A stretch of 64,000 nt of DNA from Sphingomonas yantingensis (GCF_014199325.1 NZ_JACIJJ010000001.1:1-64000), one strand, 5' to 3'; counted from the stretch's first letter, positions 8,628-17,052 are shown. A program made the numbers and translations. The notes: generated from the sequence alone by a model not told the origin.

Positions 8628-9892
8628 GCGTCCGGCAGTTCCGCGATACCCCGCACTTGCAGGATCAGAAGGTCGATCTCCGACCGATCGACGGGCGATT
8701 CGGGGAAGACGGTGACGTTCATCCGCTCGTCGGCGGCATCGGCCGCACGCAGATAGATGACGGCATCGACGCCCGCCTTGCGCGCCTGCTCGGCCCGCTT
8801 CTTCGCGTTCGCCTTGTACCCGGTGAACACCTCGATCCCCAGCCCGCGCAGCTTGCGCGACAGGGCGGCGGCGCGCCGCTCTTCGCTCGGCTTGTCGGGG
8901 ACGATCGCGACGATCGGCTTGTCGCGCGGCGGCAGCTCGGTCAGCATCGCCAGCCGCTCGATCCCCGCGGCCCAGCCCACGCCCGCGGTCGCCGGCCCTC
9001 CCAGGCTTTCGACCAGTCCGTCATAGCGTCCGCCCGCCAGCACCGTCCCCTGCGCACCCAACCGGTCGGTCACGAACTCGAACGCGGTGTGGCGATAATA
9101 ATCGAGCCCGCGCACCAGCCGGCTGTTCCGCGTCCACTGAACGCCCGCGGCATCCAGTCCGTCAGTCACGGCGGCGAAAAAGTCGCTCGCCGCCGGCGTC
9201 AGATACGCATCGATCTCCGGCGCGGCATCGGCGATCGGCCGATCCCTCGGGTCCTTCGAATCGAGGATGCGCAGCGGATTCTTGTCGAGGCGCACGAGAC
9301 TGTCCTCCGACAGATCGCCACGATTCCCCTCGAAATGCTCGACCAGTGCCGCGCGCCACGCATCGCGCGTCTCCGCATCGCCGAGCGTGTTGAGCTGGAG
9401 CGTCACGCCCTCCGAAATGCCGAGCTCGCGCAGCAGCTGGTCGGCGAAGGCGAGCAGCTCCACGTCGGCGGCGGGCTCGGCCGCGCCCAGCACCTCGGCA
9501 TCGATCTGGTGGAACTGGCGGTACCGCCCCTTTTGCGGGCGCTCATAGCGGAATACGGGCCCATGCGTCGCGATCTTGAGCGGCGCGAACTGCTGCCACC
9601 CCTCGGTCAGATACGCGCGCGCGATGCCCGCAGTAAACTCGGGCCGCAGCGTCAGCGAATCGCCGCCGCGGTCGTCGAAGGTGTACATCTCCTTCGACAC
9701 CACGTCGGTCGTCTCGCCCAGCGAGCGGGCGAACACCGCGGTCGATTCGAACACCGGGCTTTCCACCCGGTCGAAGCAATAGAGCCGCCGCACCCGCTCG
9801 AACGTCTCGACGACGCGGGCGAAGCGGCGCTGCTCGTCGCCGAAGATGTCCTGCGTGCCGCGCACGCGCTTGGGGGTTTCGATCCGCGCCAT
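8624..9892 (-). CDS. hisS: Histidyl-tRNA synthetase
   Basis: A class II aminoacyl-tRNA synthetase of 422 residues that charges tRNA-His. Motif 2 is visible as [17 protein letters not shown]. The histidine-binding segment is [14 protein letters not shown], and a C-terminal anticodon-binding domain runs from about residue 325. The family's usual length is about 420. It is the first gene of the hisS-prfA-prmC operon; the ATG at 9892 is separated from the convergent-side hydrolase gene end (9941) by 48 bases, where a promoter could sit. Confidence 0.97.
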   Translation of the reverse strand: MARIETPKRVRGTQDIFGDEQRRFARVVETFERVRRLYCFDRVESPVFESTAVFARSLGETTDVVSKEMYTFDDRGGDSLTLRPEFTAGIARAYLTEGWQQFAPLKIATHGPVFRYERPQKGRYRQFHQIDAEVLGAAEPAADVELLAFADQLLRELGISEGVTLQLNTLGDAETRDAWRAALVEHFEGNRGDLSEDSLVRLDKNPLRILDSKDPRDRPIADAAPEIDAYLTPAASDFFAAVTDGLDAAGVQWTRNSRLVRGLDYYRHTAFEFVTDRLGAQGTVLAGGRYDGLVESLGGPATAGVGWAAGIERLAMLTELPPRDKPIVAIVPDKPSEERRAAALSRKLRGLGIEVFTGYKANAKKRAEQARKAGVDAVIYLRAADAADERMNVTVFPESPVDRSEIDLLILQVRGIAELPDA

Positions 9893-9940
9893 AAGGGGCG
9901 GGTATCTAGGGGATGCGGGGGCCTTGCGCCAGACGGTGGG

Positions 9941-10825
9941 TCATAGGGGGTACTTTGCCAGCCATTCGCGCATCGCGGTGTTCACCGCCTCGGGCGCCTC
10001 CCACGGCACGAAATGGCCGGCATCCTCGATCCGCACGATCGTCGCGTCGTCGATCAGCGCGTCGAGGCCCTCGAGCTGCACCGGCTGGAGCGCCTTGTCG
10101 CGCATCCCCCATATGACCAGCGTCGGCACCTTGATCGACGGGAACGGTCCATCGATCCAGCCGGGGCGCTCGGGCTCCTCGTCCATCGCCGGCACGACGA
10201 TCTGGCTCGCCCGGTACCAGTTGAGCATCCCCGTCAGCGCGCCCGGCTGGCGCCATTCGTCCAGATACGCCTCGCGCTCGCCCGCGACCGCCGCGGTATC
10301 GACATGCGGGGCGAAGCTGCCGTCGAAGAAGCGATCGAGCCCCATCGCCTCGATCCGCGCCTCCAGCCCGGGATCGCGGAACGAGCGGATATACTGGCTG
10401 CCCGCGCGCTGCAGCGGATCGTCGAACAGGCTCCGCTGGAAGATCAGCGGATGCGGCGCGTTGCAGATGACGAGCCGTGCGATCCGGTCGGGATGGCGAA
10501 GCGCCGCCAGCCACGCCACCGCCCCACCCCAGTCGTGCGCGACCAAGGTGAACCTCTCCGCCCCGAAATGATCGGCCAGCGCCATCAGGTCGGCGACGAT
10601 CCGGTCGGCGGTATAGGCCTCCACTCCGGCGGGCTTGTCCGACCGGGCATAGCCGCGCTGGTCGGGCGCGATGACGTGGTGGTCGCGCGCGAATTCGGCG
10701 ACCTGATGCCGCCACGTCCGGTGCGATTCGGGAAAGCCGTGGAGGCAGATCATCACCGGATTGCCGGCCTCGCCCGCTACCTCGACGTCCAGCTCGACCC
10801 CGGTCGAGAGCGGCACGCGGATCAC
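9941..10825 (-). CDS. Alpha/beta hydrolase, epoxide-hydrolase type
   Basis: About 294 residues. It has the oxyanion-hole HGFP (residues 29-32), the DQRGYARSDKP strand-turn, and HDWGG (97-101) with an aspartate nucleophile at 98. The acid is probably D243 (GMRDKAL), H271 (AGHFVPWEAPE) is the catalytic base, and a lid tyrosine sits in NWYR near 204. Asp nucleophile plus lid Tyr points to soluble epoxide hydrolases; a dehalogenase is the main alternative. The start is inferred as GTG 10825, because GTGA overlaps the pirin stop and the mature fold begins there. It is the last gene of a four-gene coupled operon. Confidence 0.88.
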   Translation of the reverse strand: MIRVPLSTGVELDVEVAGEAGNPVMICLHGFPESHRTWRHQVAEFARDHHVIAPDQRGYARSDKPAGVEAYTADRIVADLMALADHFGAERFTLVAHDWGGAVAWLAALRHPDRIARLVICNAPHPLIFQRSLFDDPLQRAGSQYIRSFRDPGLEARIEAMGLDRFFDGSFAPHVDTAAVAGEREAYLDEWRQPGALTGMLNWYRASQIVVPAMDEEPERPGWIDGPFPSIKVPTLVIWGMRDKALQPVQLEGLDALIDDATIVRIEDAGHFVPWEAPEAVNTAMREWLAKYPL

Positions 10826-11724
10826 GGGTAGCTCACCGTCTTGGGGACTTCTGGAATGGGGATCCATTCCTTGTCGTCGCCCGGCACCTTGGGGAAGCGG
10901 CCCGCCTTCCATGCTTCCTTCGCCTCGTTGATACGCTCGCGGCGCGAGGAGACGAAGTTCCACCAGACGTGACGCGGACTCGTGAACGCCTCGCCCCCGC
11001 ACAGCATCACCCGAGCGCCGCGCTCGGACCTGAGCGTCGCGAGCGCGCCGGGGCGCAGCACGTACAGCGTCTGCGGGTCGAGGCTCATGCCATCCACGCT
11101 GGCATCGCCGTCCGCGACATAGAGCGCACGCTCATCCGCCGCCGCCTCGATCGGCACGCTGCCGCCCGCATCGAGCTGAATGTCGGCATAGATGGTCTGC
11201 GCATAGGTGTCGGTCGGCGCCTTCGATCCCCACAGCTCGCCCATGATGACGCGCGCGCGGACGCCGCCATCCTCGATCACCGGCAGTTCGCCCTTGGCGA
11301 CATGCTGGAAGGCGGGGTCCATCTCCTCGTCCTTTTCGGGGAGCGCCAGCCAGGTCTGGATGCCGAACAGCGCCGGCCCCTTCGCCCGCTCCTCCCCCGG
11401 CGACCGCTCCGAATGGACGATGCCGTGGCCGGCGGTCATCAGATTGACCGCGCCGGGTTCGATGACGAGGTCGCTGCCGATCGAATCGCGATGCCCGATC
11501 GCACCGCGGAACAGGTAGGTGACGGTCGCAAGGTTGATATGCGGATGCGGCCGCACGTCGATGCCGTTGCCGACGCCAAGGTCCGCCGGCCCCATCTGGT
11601 CGAAGAACAGGAACGGCCCCACCATCGTTCGCGGCTTGGACGGGAGGGTCCGATAGACCTTGAACCCGCCAAGGTCGTGCGTCGTCGGCAGGATTTCCTG
11701 CAGGATCAGGTCGTCGCGGGTCAT
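10822..11724 (-). CDS. Pirin family protein
   Basis: A 300-residue double-cupin protein. The N-terminal cupin carries the pirin signature GPFLFFDQMGP and the metal-ligand segment RPHPHINLATVTYLF, followed by MTAGHGIVHSERSP. The C-terminal cupin has LCGGEAFTSPRHVWWNFVSS. Bacterial pirins are iron proteins, some with quercetinase activity, often linked to redox stress. The start is ATG 11724, whose ATGA overlaps the stop of the upstream GST gene. The downstream hydrolase begins on this gene's own stop codon. Confidence 0.95.
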   Translation of the reverse strand: MTRDDLILQEILPTTHDLGGFKVYRTLPSKPRTMVGPFLFFDQMGPADLGVGNGIDVRPHPHINLATVTYLFRGAIGHRDSIGSDLVIEPGAVNLMTAGHGIVHSERSPGEERAKGPALFGIQTWLALPEKDEEMDPAFQHVAKGELPVIEDGGVRARVIMGELWGSKAPTDTYAQTIYADIQLDAGGSVPIEAAADERALYVADGDASVDGMSLDPQTLYVLRPGALATLRSERGARVMLCGGEAFTSPRHVWWNFVSSRRERINEAKEAWKAGRFPKVPGDDKEWIPIPEVPKTVSYP

Positions 11725-12428
11725 TCGCCGTCGAGCTCCGGATAATGGCGGAAGATGCCATCTTCGTTGAAGGGGATGCGCCGGTCGCTGGCAAGATAGG
11801 CGGCGACGCCGGGCAATTGTGCGACGCGATCGTGCAGCGCGATCAGGGCGGGATAGTCGCCCTCGATCGCCGCCATCCGCCGCGGGAACGCGTAGCGGAG
11901 GCCCTCGACCACCTGGAACAGGCTGGTGTCGGCATAGGTCCAGCGCGTCCCCGCCACCCAGTCGCCGTCGTTCGCGTTCGCCGCATCCTCGAAATGGCCG
12001 AGAAACTTGGGCATCCGCTCGGCGCGGAACCCCTCTGCCGCGCACGCCGCCTCGGCCTTCTGCTCGTGATAATAGGCGCCGGTCGCGACGGGGTGGTGGA
12101 CGTCATGCGCCTCTGCGACGAGGTCGGCGATCGTGAGCTGCAACTGATTGAGCCACAGCCGGTCGGCGAGCGCGCCGGGGGCTAGATGATGCCGCTCGCC
12201 GAGATAAAGGAGGATGTTGGCGACCTGCGCGATCACCGTCTCGCCGGTGTCGAGATAGGGCGGCGCGAAAGGCGTGCGCCCCGCGCGGGCGTTGAGGTCG
12301 GCGAGCAGCGCCTCGTCGCTCTGCTCGCGCGCCATGTCGCGATACTCGATCCCGCCGGCCTCCAGCGCCAGCCGCACGAACTCGCCGCGCCCCTGGATGC
12401 CGGGCCAGTACCAGAGCTTGTAGGCCAT
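11721..12428 (-). CDS. Glutathione S-transferase-like protein
   Basis: About 235 residues. The thioredoxin-like N-domain begins YKLWYWPGIQGRGEFVRLALE, close to the alpha/sigma type in which a Tyr near residue 6-8 activates glutathione. It is followed by an all-alpha C-domain (WTYADTSLFQVVEGL, about residues 150-165). The substrate is unknown. ATG 12428 shares one base with the bolA stop (TGATG), and the 3' end overlaps the pirin gene by four bases. An in-frame GTG immediately upstream is a less likely start. Confidence 0.9.
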   Translation of the reverse strand: MAYKLWYWPGIQGRGEFVRLALEAGGIEYRDMAREQSDEALLADLNARAGRTPFAPPYLDTGETVIAQVANILLYLGERHHLAPGALADRLWLNQLQLTIADLVAEAHDVHHPVATGAYYHEQKAEAACAAEGFRAERMPKFLGHFEDAANANDGDWVAGTRWTYADTSLFQVVEGLRYAFPRRMAAIEGDYPALIALHDRVAQLPGVAAYLASDRRIPFNEDGIFRHYPELDGE

Positions 12429-12736
12429 CACGCCTCGCCCGGCGCGCGGGTGCGCATGGTGAGCGCGTGGATGCGCGTCGCCAGCAATTCGGCGAGCGCG
12501 CCGTTGACCAGCCGCTGGCGCGCGACGCGGTTAAGGCCCGCGAACGCCGCGCTCTCGACCTCGACGGCGAAGTGGCTCTCGCCCGTCCCGTCGTCGCCCA
12601 TATGGCCGGCATGGTGGTGGCTTTCGTTCACGACCCGAAGGTGCGTGGGCGACAAGGCTGCGGTCAGTCGCTCGGCAATCAAGTCGGCGACGGTTTGAGG
12701 GATGGGGGGGCGGGCAGCGGTGGAAGGCTCGGTCAT
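12428..12736 (-). CDS. bolA: BolA family protein
   Basis: A 102-residue protein with the BolA fold: the helix VADLIAERLTAALSP, the strand HLRVVNESHHHAGHMG with its conserved His residues, and the segment RVARQRLVNGALAELLATRIHALTM. BolA proteins partner with monothiol glutaredoxins to bind a [2Fe-2S] cluster, and they influence cell shape and stress responses. It is the first gene of the bolA-GST-pirin-hydrolase operon. Only 20-44 bases separate it from the divergent J-domain gene, so the two promoters must overlap or lie inside the genes. Confidence 0.93.
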   Translation of the reverse strand: MTEPSTAARPPIPQTVADLIAERLTAALSPTHLRVVNESHHHAGHMGDDGTGESHFAVEVESAAFAGLNRVARQRLVNGALAELLATRIHALTMRTRAPGEA

Positions 12737-12780
12737 CGCGCCTATATCTGGCGACTTTGTCCTCGAACAGGAACCCCCGC

Positions 12781-13392
12781 TTGTCCCGGCCCGAACGCAA
12801 GGATCGCCCCAACACCCGTTTCCATGGCCGCGTGGAGGCTGAGGGCCGCGTCTGCGCGGTGCCGGGCTGCGACGAACCGGGCGAGTTTCGGGCGCCGGCG
12901 ACGCCGGGCGCGCGCCACGGCTTCGACGGGCCGGGCGCTTACCGGTTCATGTGCCTCGACCATGTCCGCGCGTTCAACGCGGGCTATAATTTCTTCGCCG
13001 GGATGAGCGTCGACGAGATCAACGACGCACAGCGCCCCTATGCCGGGTGGGAGCGCGAGACGCGCGCCTTCGCCGCGAACGGCGCCGACCGCCCGCCGCC
13101 GTGGCGCGACTTCGCCGACCCGCTCGACGCGATCGGCGCACGCTTTCGCGAGCGGATGGCGGCGGAACAGCCCCGCGCCGACGGCAAGCCGCTGTCGGGC
13201 AAGGACCGGGAGGCGCTTCGCACGCTGGGTCTCAAGACCGACGCCGACGGCCGCGCGCTGCGCCAACGCTACGCCGCGCTCGTCCGCCAGCTCCACCCCG
13301 ACCACAATGGCGGCGACCGCTCGAGCGAAACGCGACTGCAGGCGGTGGTGGAGGCGTACCAGCACCTGCGCGGCGCGCCGGCGTTCGCCTAA
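12781..13392 (+). CDS. J-domain protein with N-terminal zinc-finger-like segment
   Basis: About 203 residues. A C-terminal J domain (about residues 140-200) shows the HPD motif inside RQLHPDHNGGD and should stimulate a DnaK-type chaperone. The N-terminal half has CAVPGC, then FMCLDH further on, a Cys-X4-Cys and Cys-X2-His arrangement that could bind zinc. There is no usable ATG. I chose TTG 12781 (then SRPERKDRPN) because AGGAA lies eight bases upstream; TTG 12757 is the alternative. The gene is divergent from bolA, and its stop overlaps the convergent VOC gene stop (CTAA). Confidence 0.85.
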   Translation: MSRPERKDRPNTRFHGRVEAEGRVCAVPGCDEPGEFRAPATPGARHGFDGPGAYRFMCLDHVRAFNAGYNFFAGMSVDEINDAQRPYAGWERETRAFAANGADRPPPWRDFADPLDAIGARFRERMAAEQPRADGKPLSGKDREALRTLGLKTDADGRALRQRYAALVRQLHPDHNGGDRSSETRLQAVVEAYQHLRGAPAFA

Positions 13393-14174
13393 GCCCTGCG
13401 CGAGCCCACCAGCCCGAAGCGCACCCCCGCCGGATCCGCCGCGACCATCGAAAAATCGCCGCCGGGGATCGGGTCGGGCGCCTGCACGACACTGCCCCCT
13501 GCCTTGGCGATCCGCGCCGCCGCCGCGTCGATGTCTTCGACGAGGAAATAAGGCTGCCACCCGAGCGGCCAGTCGGGCTGCGCGGTCATCGTCGCGCCGA
13601 TGCAGTCGGGGCCGGCATGGACAAAGGAATATTCGCCCAGCTCGCCCATCGGCATCCCGCCCTCCTGCCGCAGGCCCAGCACGCGGCCGTAGAACCCCAT
13701 CGCCGCGCCCTGATCGCGCGTGGTCAGCTCGTTCCAGACCCCGCACCCCGCCGCCGGCTTGTCGCCGCCGGTATAGGCGACGAAGGCGGTGCTCGGCTCA
13801 TCAGGCTCGCCGCGCATCAGGTAGAAGGGATTGCGCTCGGGATCGCCGACCATCGCGAGGCGGCCGACGCCGGGCATCGTCGTCGCCGGCATCCACACGT
13901 CGCCGCCCGCTGCCTGCACCTCGGCCACCGCGGCATCGACGTCGTCGACGCCGAAATAGATCAGCCAGCGCGCCGGCGCTGCCCCCTCGGGCCGCTTCAG
14001 CATCCCCGCTATCGCGTTGCCGTGCGGCTGCGCGAAAATGCGATAGTCCATCCCCGGCTGGCCAGAATCGGCTGCGTGCCAGCCGATCGCTTCGGCATAG
14101 AATGTCTGCGCGGCATCGGGATCGTCGGTCATCAGCTCGTACCAGACCGGAATGCCGTGGTGGTTGCGTGCCAT
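13389..14174 (-). CDS. Two-domain VOC (glyoxalase/bleomycin-resistance) family protein
   Basis: 261 residues comprising two tandem vicinal-oxygen-chelate domains (about 5-120 and 135-257). Each begins with a WYELMTDDPDAAQTFY-like or WNELTTRDQGAAMGFY strand-helix. VOC pairs form one metal site for glyoxalase, dioxygenase or drug-binding reactions; the substrate cannot be read from sequence. It is the last gene of the six-gene operon that faces the HxlR regulator. The ribosome binding site GGGAGAGAGG is strong. Confidence 0.92.
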   Translation of the reverse strand: MARNHHGIPVWYELMTDDPDAAQTFYAEAIGWHAADSGQPGMDYRIFAQPHGNAIAGMLKRPEGAAPARWLIYFGVDDVDAAVAEVQAAGGDVWMPATTMPGVGRLAMVGDPERNPFYLMRGEPDEPSTAFVAYTGGDKPAAGCGVWNELTTRDQGAAMGFYGRVLGLRQEGGMPMGELGEYSFVHAGPDCIGATMTAQPDWPLGWQPYFLVEDIDAAAARIAKAGGSVVQAPDPIPGGDFSMVAADPAGVRFGLVGSRRA

Positions 14175-14189
14175 CGTCCCTCTCTCCCT

Positions 14190-14903
14190 TCAGGTGTCGA
14201 TCAGCGGGACGAACCCGCCGAATATCATGCGCTTGCCGTCGAACGGCGCGTCCTCGCCCGACATGCGCGGGTCGGCCATCACCTTTTCCCAGCCGACATC
14301 GCGCGCGGCCTTGTCCGGCCATTCGACCCAGCCGAACGCGACGACCTCGCCCTCCTCGCGCAACACCGCGCGGTTGAAGTCGGTGACCGCGCCGTCCTGC
14401 ACGTCGTTGGCGACCGCATCCATCACCCGCACCGCGCCATGTTCGAGGAACACCGGCCCAACCCGTTCGCAGAATACGCCATAAGCCGCCCGCGCGTCGG
14501 CACGCAGCGGCAGGACGACGCCGTCGACATAGCCCGCACCGCCCGGCCGCCCGACATCGCTGACGCTCTCGAAACCGCCCCAGACCATACGCGTCGCATC
14601 GAACGGCGCATTGGCGATGATCGATTCCATCCGGGGGTCGTTCATCATCCGCTCGCCCGCCGCGTCGCGGGCACGGCGGTCGGGATATTCGAACCAGCTG
14701 AAGACGACCGTTTCTTCTTCACCCGCCTGTACCGCACCCCACAGATCGTTGCGCTCGCCGCGGGGCACGTCGTCGCCCCAGGTCTCGACCATCCGCACGA
14801 CGCCGAACTCCTTCAACATCGGTGCTGCGGCGGCAGCATGGTCGCGATACGCGTCCTTGCGAGCGGTCGGGACCGCGAGCAGGAATCCCTCGACATAGGT
14901 CAT
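14190..14903 (-). CDS. Tandem DUF1428 (YbaA-like) protein
   Basis: 237 residues formed by two consecutive DUF1428 units. The first is about 1-118 (TYVEGFLLAVPTARKDAYRDH ... FDATRMVWGGFESV, shown in part) and the second about 124-236 (GYVDGVVLPLRADARAAYGVF ... FDGKRMIFGGFVPL). DUF1428 proteins are ferredoxin-like dimers of unknown function and usually about 117 residues long, so this looks like an internal duplication that makes a single-chain dimer. ATG 14903 overlaps no upstream gene but the stop of the neighbouring AHSA1 gene (ATGA), so the order on the mRNA is AHSA1 then this gene. Confidence 0.9.
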   Translation of the reverse strand: MTYVEGFLLAVPTARKDAYRDHAAAAAPMLKEFGVVRMVETWGDDVPRGERNDLWGAVQAGEEETVVFSWFEYPDRRARDAAGERMMNDPRMESIIANAPFDATRMVWGGFESVSDVGRPGGAGYVDGVVLPLRADARAAYGVFCERVGPVFLEHGAVRVMDAVANDVQDGAVTDFNRAVLREEGEVVAFGWVEWPDKAARDVGWEKVMADPRMSGEDAPFDGKRMIFGGFVPLIDT

Positions 14904-15364
14904 GCGCCCCCTCCCTCATGCAGCTGCTTCGCCACGGCCTCCAGTTGCTCGGCGACCTTGCCCCAGCCGTCGTGGAAGCCCATCGCCTCGTGCTGCGCCT
15001 TCGCCTCCGCGGTCCAGTGGCGAGCGGTCGCGCGATAGAGCGTGCCGTCGCCGTCATCGGCGAACTCGGTGATGGCGATCATGAACGGCGTCTGCGGCAC
15101 CCAGCCGGGGCCAAAGGCGTCGGTGGTGACGATCCGCTCGCCCTCCACGACCTCCAGCACCACGCCGGTCAGCACCATATCCTCACCCGCCGGCCCGACC
15201 ATCCGCACATGGCTCCGCCCGCCGGGGCGCAGGTCGTATTCGACTTCGGGCGCCTTCCACGGCGGCGGGCAGAACCACTCGGGGCCATGCTGCGTCCACG
15301 CTTCCCACACCGCTGCGCGCGGTACCGCCATGCGCCGTTCGATCACCAGATCATGTTCTGACAT
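14900..15364 (-). CDS. SRPBCC (AHSA1-like) domain protein
   Basis: 154 residues of the START-like helix-grip fold found in AHSA1/CalC-type proteins. It opens with LVIERRMAVPRAAVWEAWTQ and WFCPPPWKAPEVEYDLRPGG, and ends in a long helix (HDGWGKVAEQLEAVAKQL). These proteins bind hydrophobic ligands in a cavity, and no enzyme activity can be claimed. It belongs to the six-gene VOC/GST operon: 12 bases after the GST stop, and overlapping the DUF1428 start by four bases. Confidence 0.92.
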   Translation of the reverse strand: MSEHDLVIERRMAVPRAAVWEAWTQHGPEWFCPPPWKAPEVEYDLRPGGRSHVRMVGPAGEDMVLTGVVLEVVEGERIVTTDAFGPGWVPQTPFMIAITEFADDGDGTLYRATARHWTAEAKAQHEAMGFHDGWGKVAEQLEAVAKQLHEGGGA

Positions 15365-15376
15365 TCCAGCTCTCCC

Positions 15377-16051
15377 TCACGCCGCCTTGGGCGCCTTCGT
15401 CTCGTCGAAATCGGCAAGCTGCGAGGCGAGCGCCGCCTGGAACGCCGGCCGTGCCATGCCCCGCGCGACATAGTCGGTGAGCACGGGCCGGTCGGTGAGC
15501 AGCGCGCTATCCACCATTTCGCGCAGCACCGTCACCATCGCGATGTCGGCGATGCTGAATGCCCCGGCCAGCCATTCGCGCTCACCCATCGCCGTCGCCA
15601 GCCGATCGAGCCGCTGGCCGAGCTGCGCCTCGAGGCTCGGCTGCCGCAGCCGCGCCCATTCCTCACCCGCCGAAAAGATCGTGACGTTGGCGTGCTCGAA
15701 CCGCCACGGCTCGATCGAGTTATAGGCGGCGAACAGCCACGAGATCGCCCGGTCGCGCGCGGCGGGATCGCGCGGCAGCAACCGCTCGTCCTTCTCCCCC
15801 AGATGGAGGAGGATCGCGCCGCTCTCGAACAGCGTCCGCCCCGCATCCTCGATCACCGGCACCTGCCCCCAGGGCTGCTCGAGGAAATACCAGTCGGGCT
15901 TCGCCACCGCGCTGACCAGCCGCACGGCATAGTCCATGCCAATCTCCTCGCACGCCCAGCGGGGGCGAAGATCGCGGACGAACCCGCGGGCAAAGCGCGG
16001 CACCCATTCGAACGCCGTGATCGTCAGCGGCGCACTTGCGACCTTTGTCAT
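15377..16051 (-). CDS. Glutathione S-transferase family protein
   Basis: 224 residues. The N-domain is recognisable by ITAFEWVPRFARGFVRDLRPRW (in part), the cis-proline segment GQVPVIED and the glutathione-binding LFESGAILLHLGE. The C-domain carries EREWLAGAFSIADIAMVTVL, the N-capping box of GSTs. The active residue is not obvious: instead of a Ser or Cys in the usual N-terminal position there is a WVPRFARG loop. It starts three bases after the PhnB-like gene stop, third in the operon. Confidence 0.92.
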   Translation of the reverse strand: MTKVASAPLTITAFEWVPRFARGFVRDLRPRWACEEIGMDYAVRLVSAVAKPDWYFLEQPWGQVPVIEDAGRTLFESGAILLHLGEKDERLLPRDPAARDRAISWLFAAYNSIEPWRFEHANVTIFSAGEEWARLRQPSLEAQLGQRLDRLATAMGEREWLAGAFSIADIAMVTVLREMVDSALLTDRPVLTDYVARGMARPAFQAALASQLADFDETKAPKAA

Positions 16052-16054
16052 CCC

Positions 16055-16534
16055 TCAACCCTCCCCGACCGCGCGGTCGAGCGCGGCGATATCGATCTTC
16101 CGCATTGTCATCATCGCTTCCATCGCGCGGCCCGCCACCGCGGGATCGGGGTGCGCGATCAGCTCGGTCAGGCGGCGCGGCGTGATCTGCCAGTTTACGC
16201 CCCAGCGATCCTTGCACCAACCGCACGCGCTCTCGCGCCCGCCATTGCCGACGATCGCGTCCCAGAGCCGGTCGGTCTCGGCCTGATCGTCGGTGGCGAT
16301 CTGGAAGCTCACCGCCTCGGTCTGCGGAAAGACCGGCCCGCCGTTGAGGCCGAGGAAGCGCTGTCCCGCCAGATCCCATTCGACGGTGATGACGTCGCCC
16401 GCCCGATTGCCCGGCGTGTCGACCGGCGTGCGCGCGACGCGCACGATGCGGCTGTCCGGCAGCAGCGCGGTGTAGAAGTTCGCCGCCTCTTCAGCCCCGC
16501 CGTCATACCAGATGCACGGCACGATCTTGCTCAT
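16055..16534 (-). CDS. VOC family protein, PhnB/3-demethylubiquinone methyltransferase-like
   Basis: 159 residues of the PhnB-like subset of VOC proteins: KIVPCIWYDGGAEEAANFYT at the start, VEWDLAGQRFLGLNGGPVF in the middle and CGWCKDRWGVNWQITPRRL near the end. Databases often label this subset 3-demethylubiquinone-9 3-methyltransferase, but it has no methyltransferase fold, so that name should not be taken as function. ATG 16534 overlaps the preceding VOC gene stop (ATGA). Confidence 0.92.
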   Translation of the reverse strand: MSKIVPCIWYDGGAEEAANFYTALLPDSRIVRVARTPVDTPGNRAGDVITVEWDLAGQRFLGLNGGPVFPQTEAVSFQIATDDQAETDRLWDAIVGNGGRESACGWCKDRWGVNWQITPRRLTELIAHPDPAVAGRAMEAMMTMRKIDIAALDRAVGEG

Positions 16535-16959
16535 TGACCCGCGCCCTCGGCCGTCGCCGCGGCGTGCGCGGCCACGTCCATCGCGAACGGGCCCCAGCCA
16601 TTGCCGTCCGGATCCTCGAAGCCGCGCGAATACATGAAGCCCATGTCCTCGGGCTCGTGCAGCTCGCGCCCGCCCGCCTCCAGCGCCGCCTCGGTGAAGC
16701 GGTCGACCTCGGCCCGATCGTCCAGCGACAGCGCGTGAAGCGCGCCCGTCTCGGTCCGGGGATCGACGATCCGCTTCGTCGTGAAGGTCGAGAAGAAGTC
16801 GCGCGACAGCAGCATCACATGGATGTCGTCGGACCAGTCCATCGCCGAACCCCGTTCGTTCGAGAACTGCTCGTTCTTCGTAAAACCGATCGCCTGATAG
16901 AAGGCGGTCGCCCGCGCCACGTCCTCGACCGGCAGGTTCACGAAAATCATTCGTGCCAT
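16531..16959 (-). CDS. Single-domain VOC family protein, first gene of the detoxification operon
   Basis: 142 residues: MIFVNLPVEDVARATAFYQA, FTTKRIVDPRT and a C-terminal GFMYSRGFEDPDGNGWGPF typical of glyoxalase-fold lactoylglutathione-lyase-like proteins. It would act as a dimer. ATG 16959 is chosen because GGGGAG lies eight bases upstream; an in-frame GTG at 16968 is too close to that site. It is divergent from the HxlR regulator, with 72 bases between them that are rich in TGGTT/AACCA half-sites. Confidence 0.88.
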   Translation of the reverse strand: MARMIFVNLPVEDVARATAFYQAIGFTKNEQFSNERGSAMDWSDDIHVMLLSRDFFSTFTTKRIVDPRTETGALHALSLDDRAEVDRFTEAALEAGGRELHEPEDMGFMYSRGFEDPDGNGWGPFAMDVAAHAAATAEGAGQ

Positions 16960-16999
16960 TTCAACCACTCCCCTCGTCCCGATTCGGGTTCTGGTTGAA
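16960..16999. promoter_or_regulatory. Inverted repeat TTCAACCA/TGGTTGAA upstream of the VOC operon
   Basis: TTCAACCA (16960-16967) and its exact complement TGGTTGAA (16992-16999) flank 24 bases directly upstream of the first operon gene. The left arm touches the start codon and overlaps the region holding the ribosome binding site. This is a candidate operator for the divergent HxlR-family regulator; the assignment is inferred from position and symmetry. Confidence 0.45.
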
Positions 17000-17013
17000 A
17001 GCTGTGCGCCCCG

Positions 17014-17052
17014 TGGTTATTAAAAGCAACCATGAAGTTAGTAAAAGTAACC
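17014..17052. promoter_or_regulatory. Tandem GGTT-N-AACC dyads at the regulator start
   Basis: Two similar imperfect palindromes follow each other: GGTTATTAAAAGCAACC (17015-17031) and GTTAGTAAAAGTAACC (17037-17052). Their centres are about 22 bases apart, two helical turns. They share a TTAnTAAAAGnAACC core (13 of 15 positions). The regulator's annotated ATG (17032) lies between them, which suggests autoregulation. Confidence 0.5.

Noticed and set aside
16055..16534. 3-demethylubiquinone 3-methyltransferase function for the PhnB-like protein
   Set aside because: The sequence is a VOC fold with no SAM-binding motif; the name is a known database carry-over.
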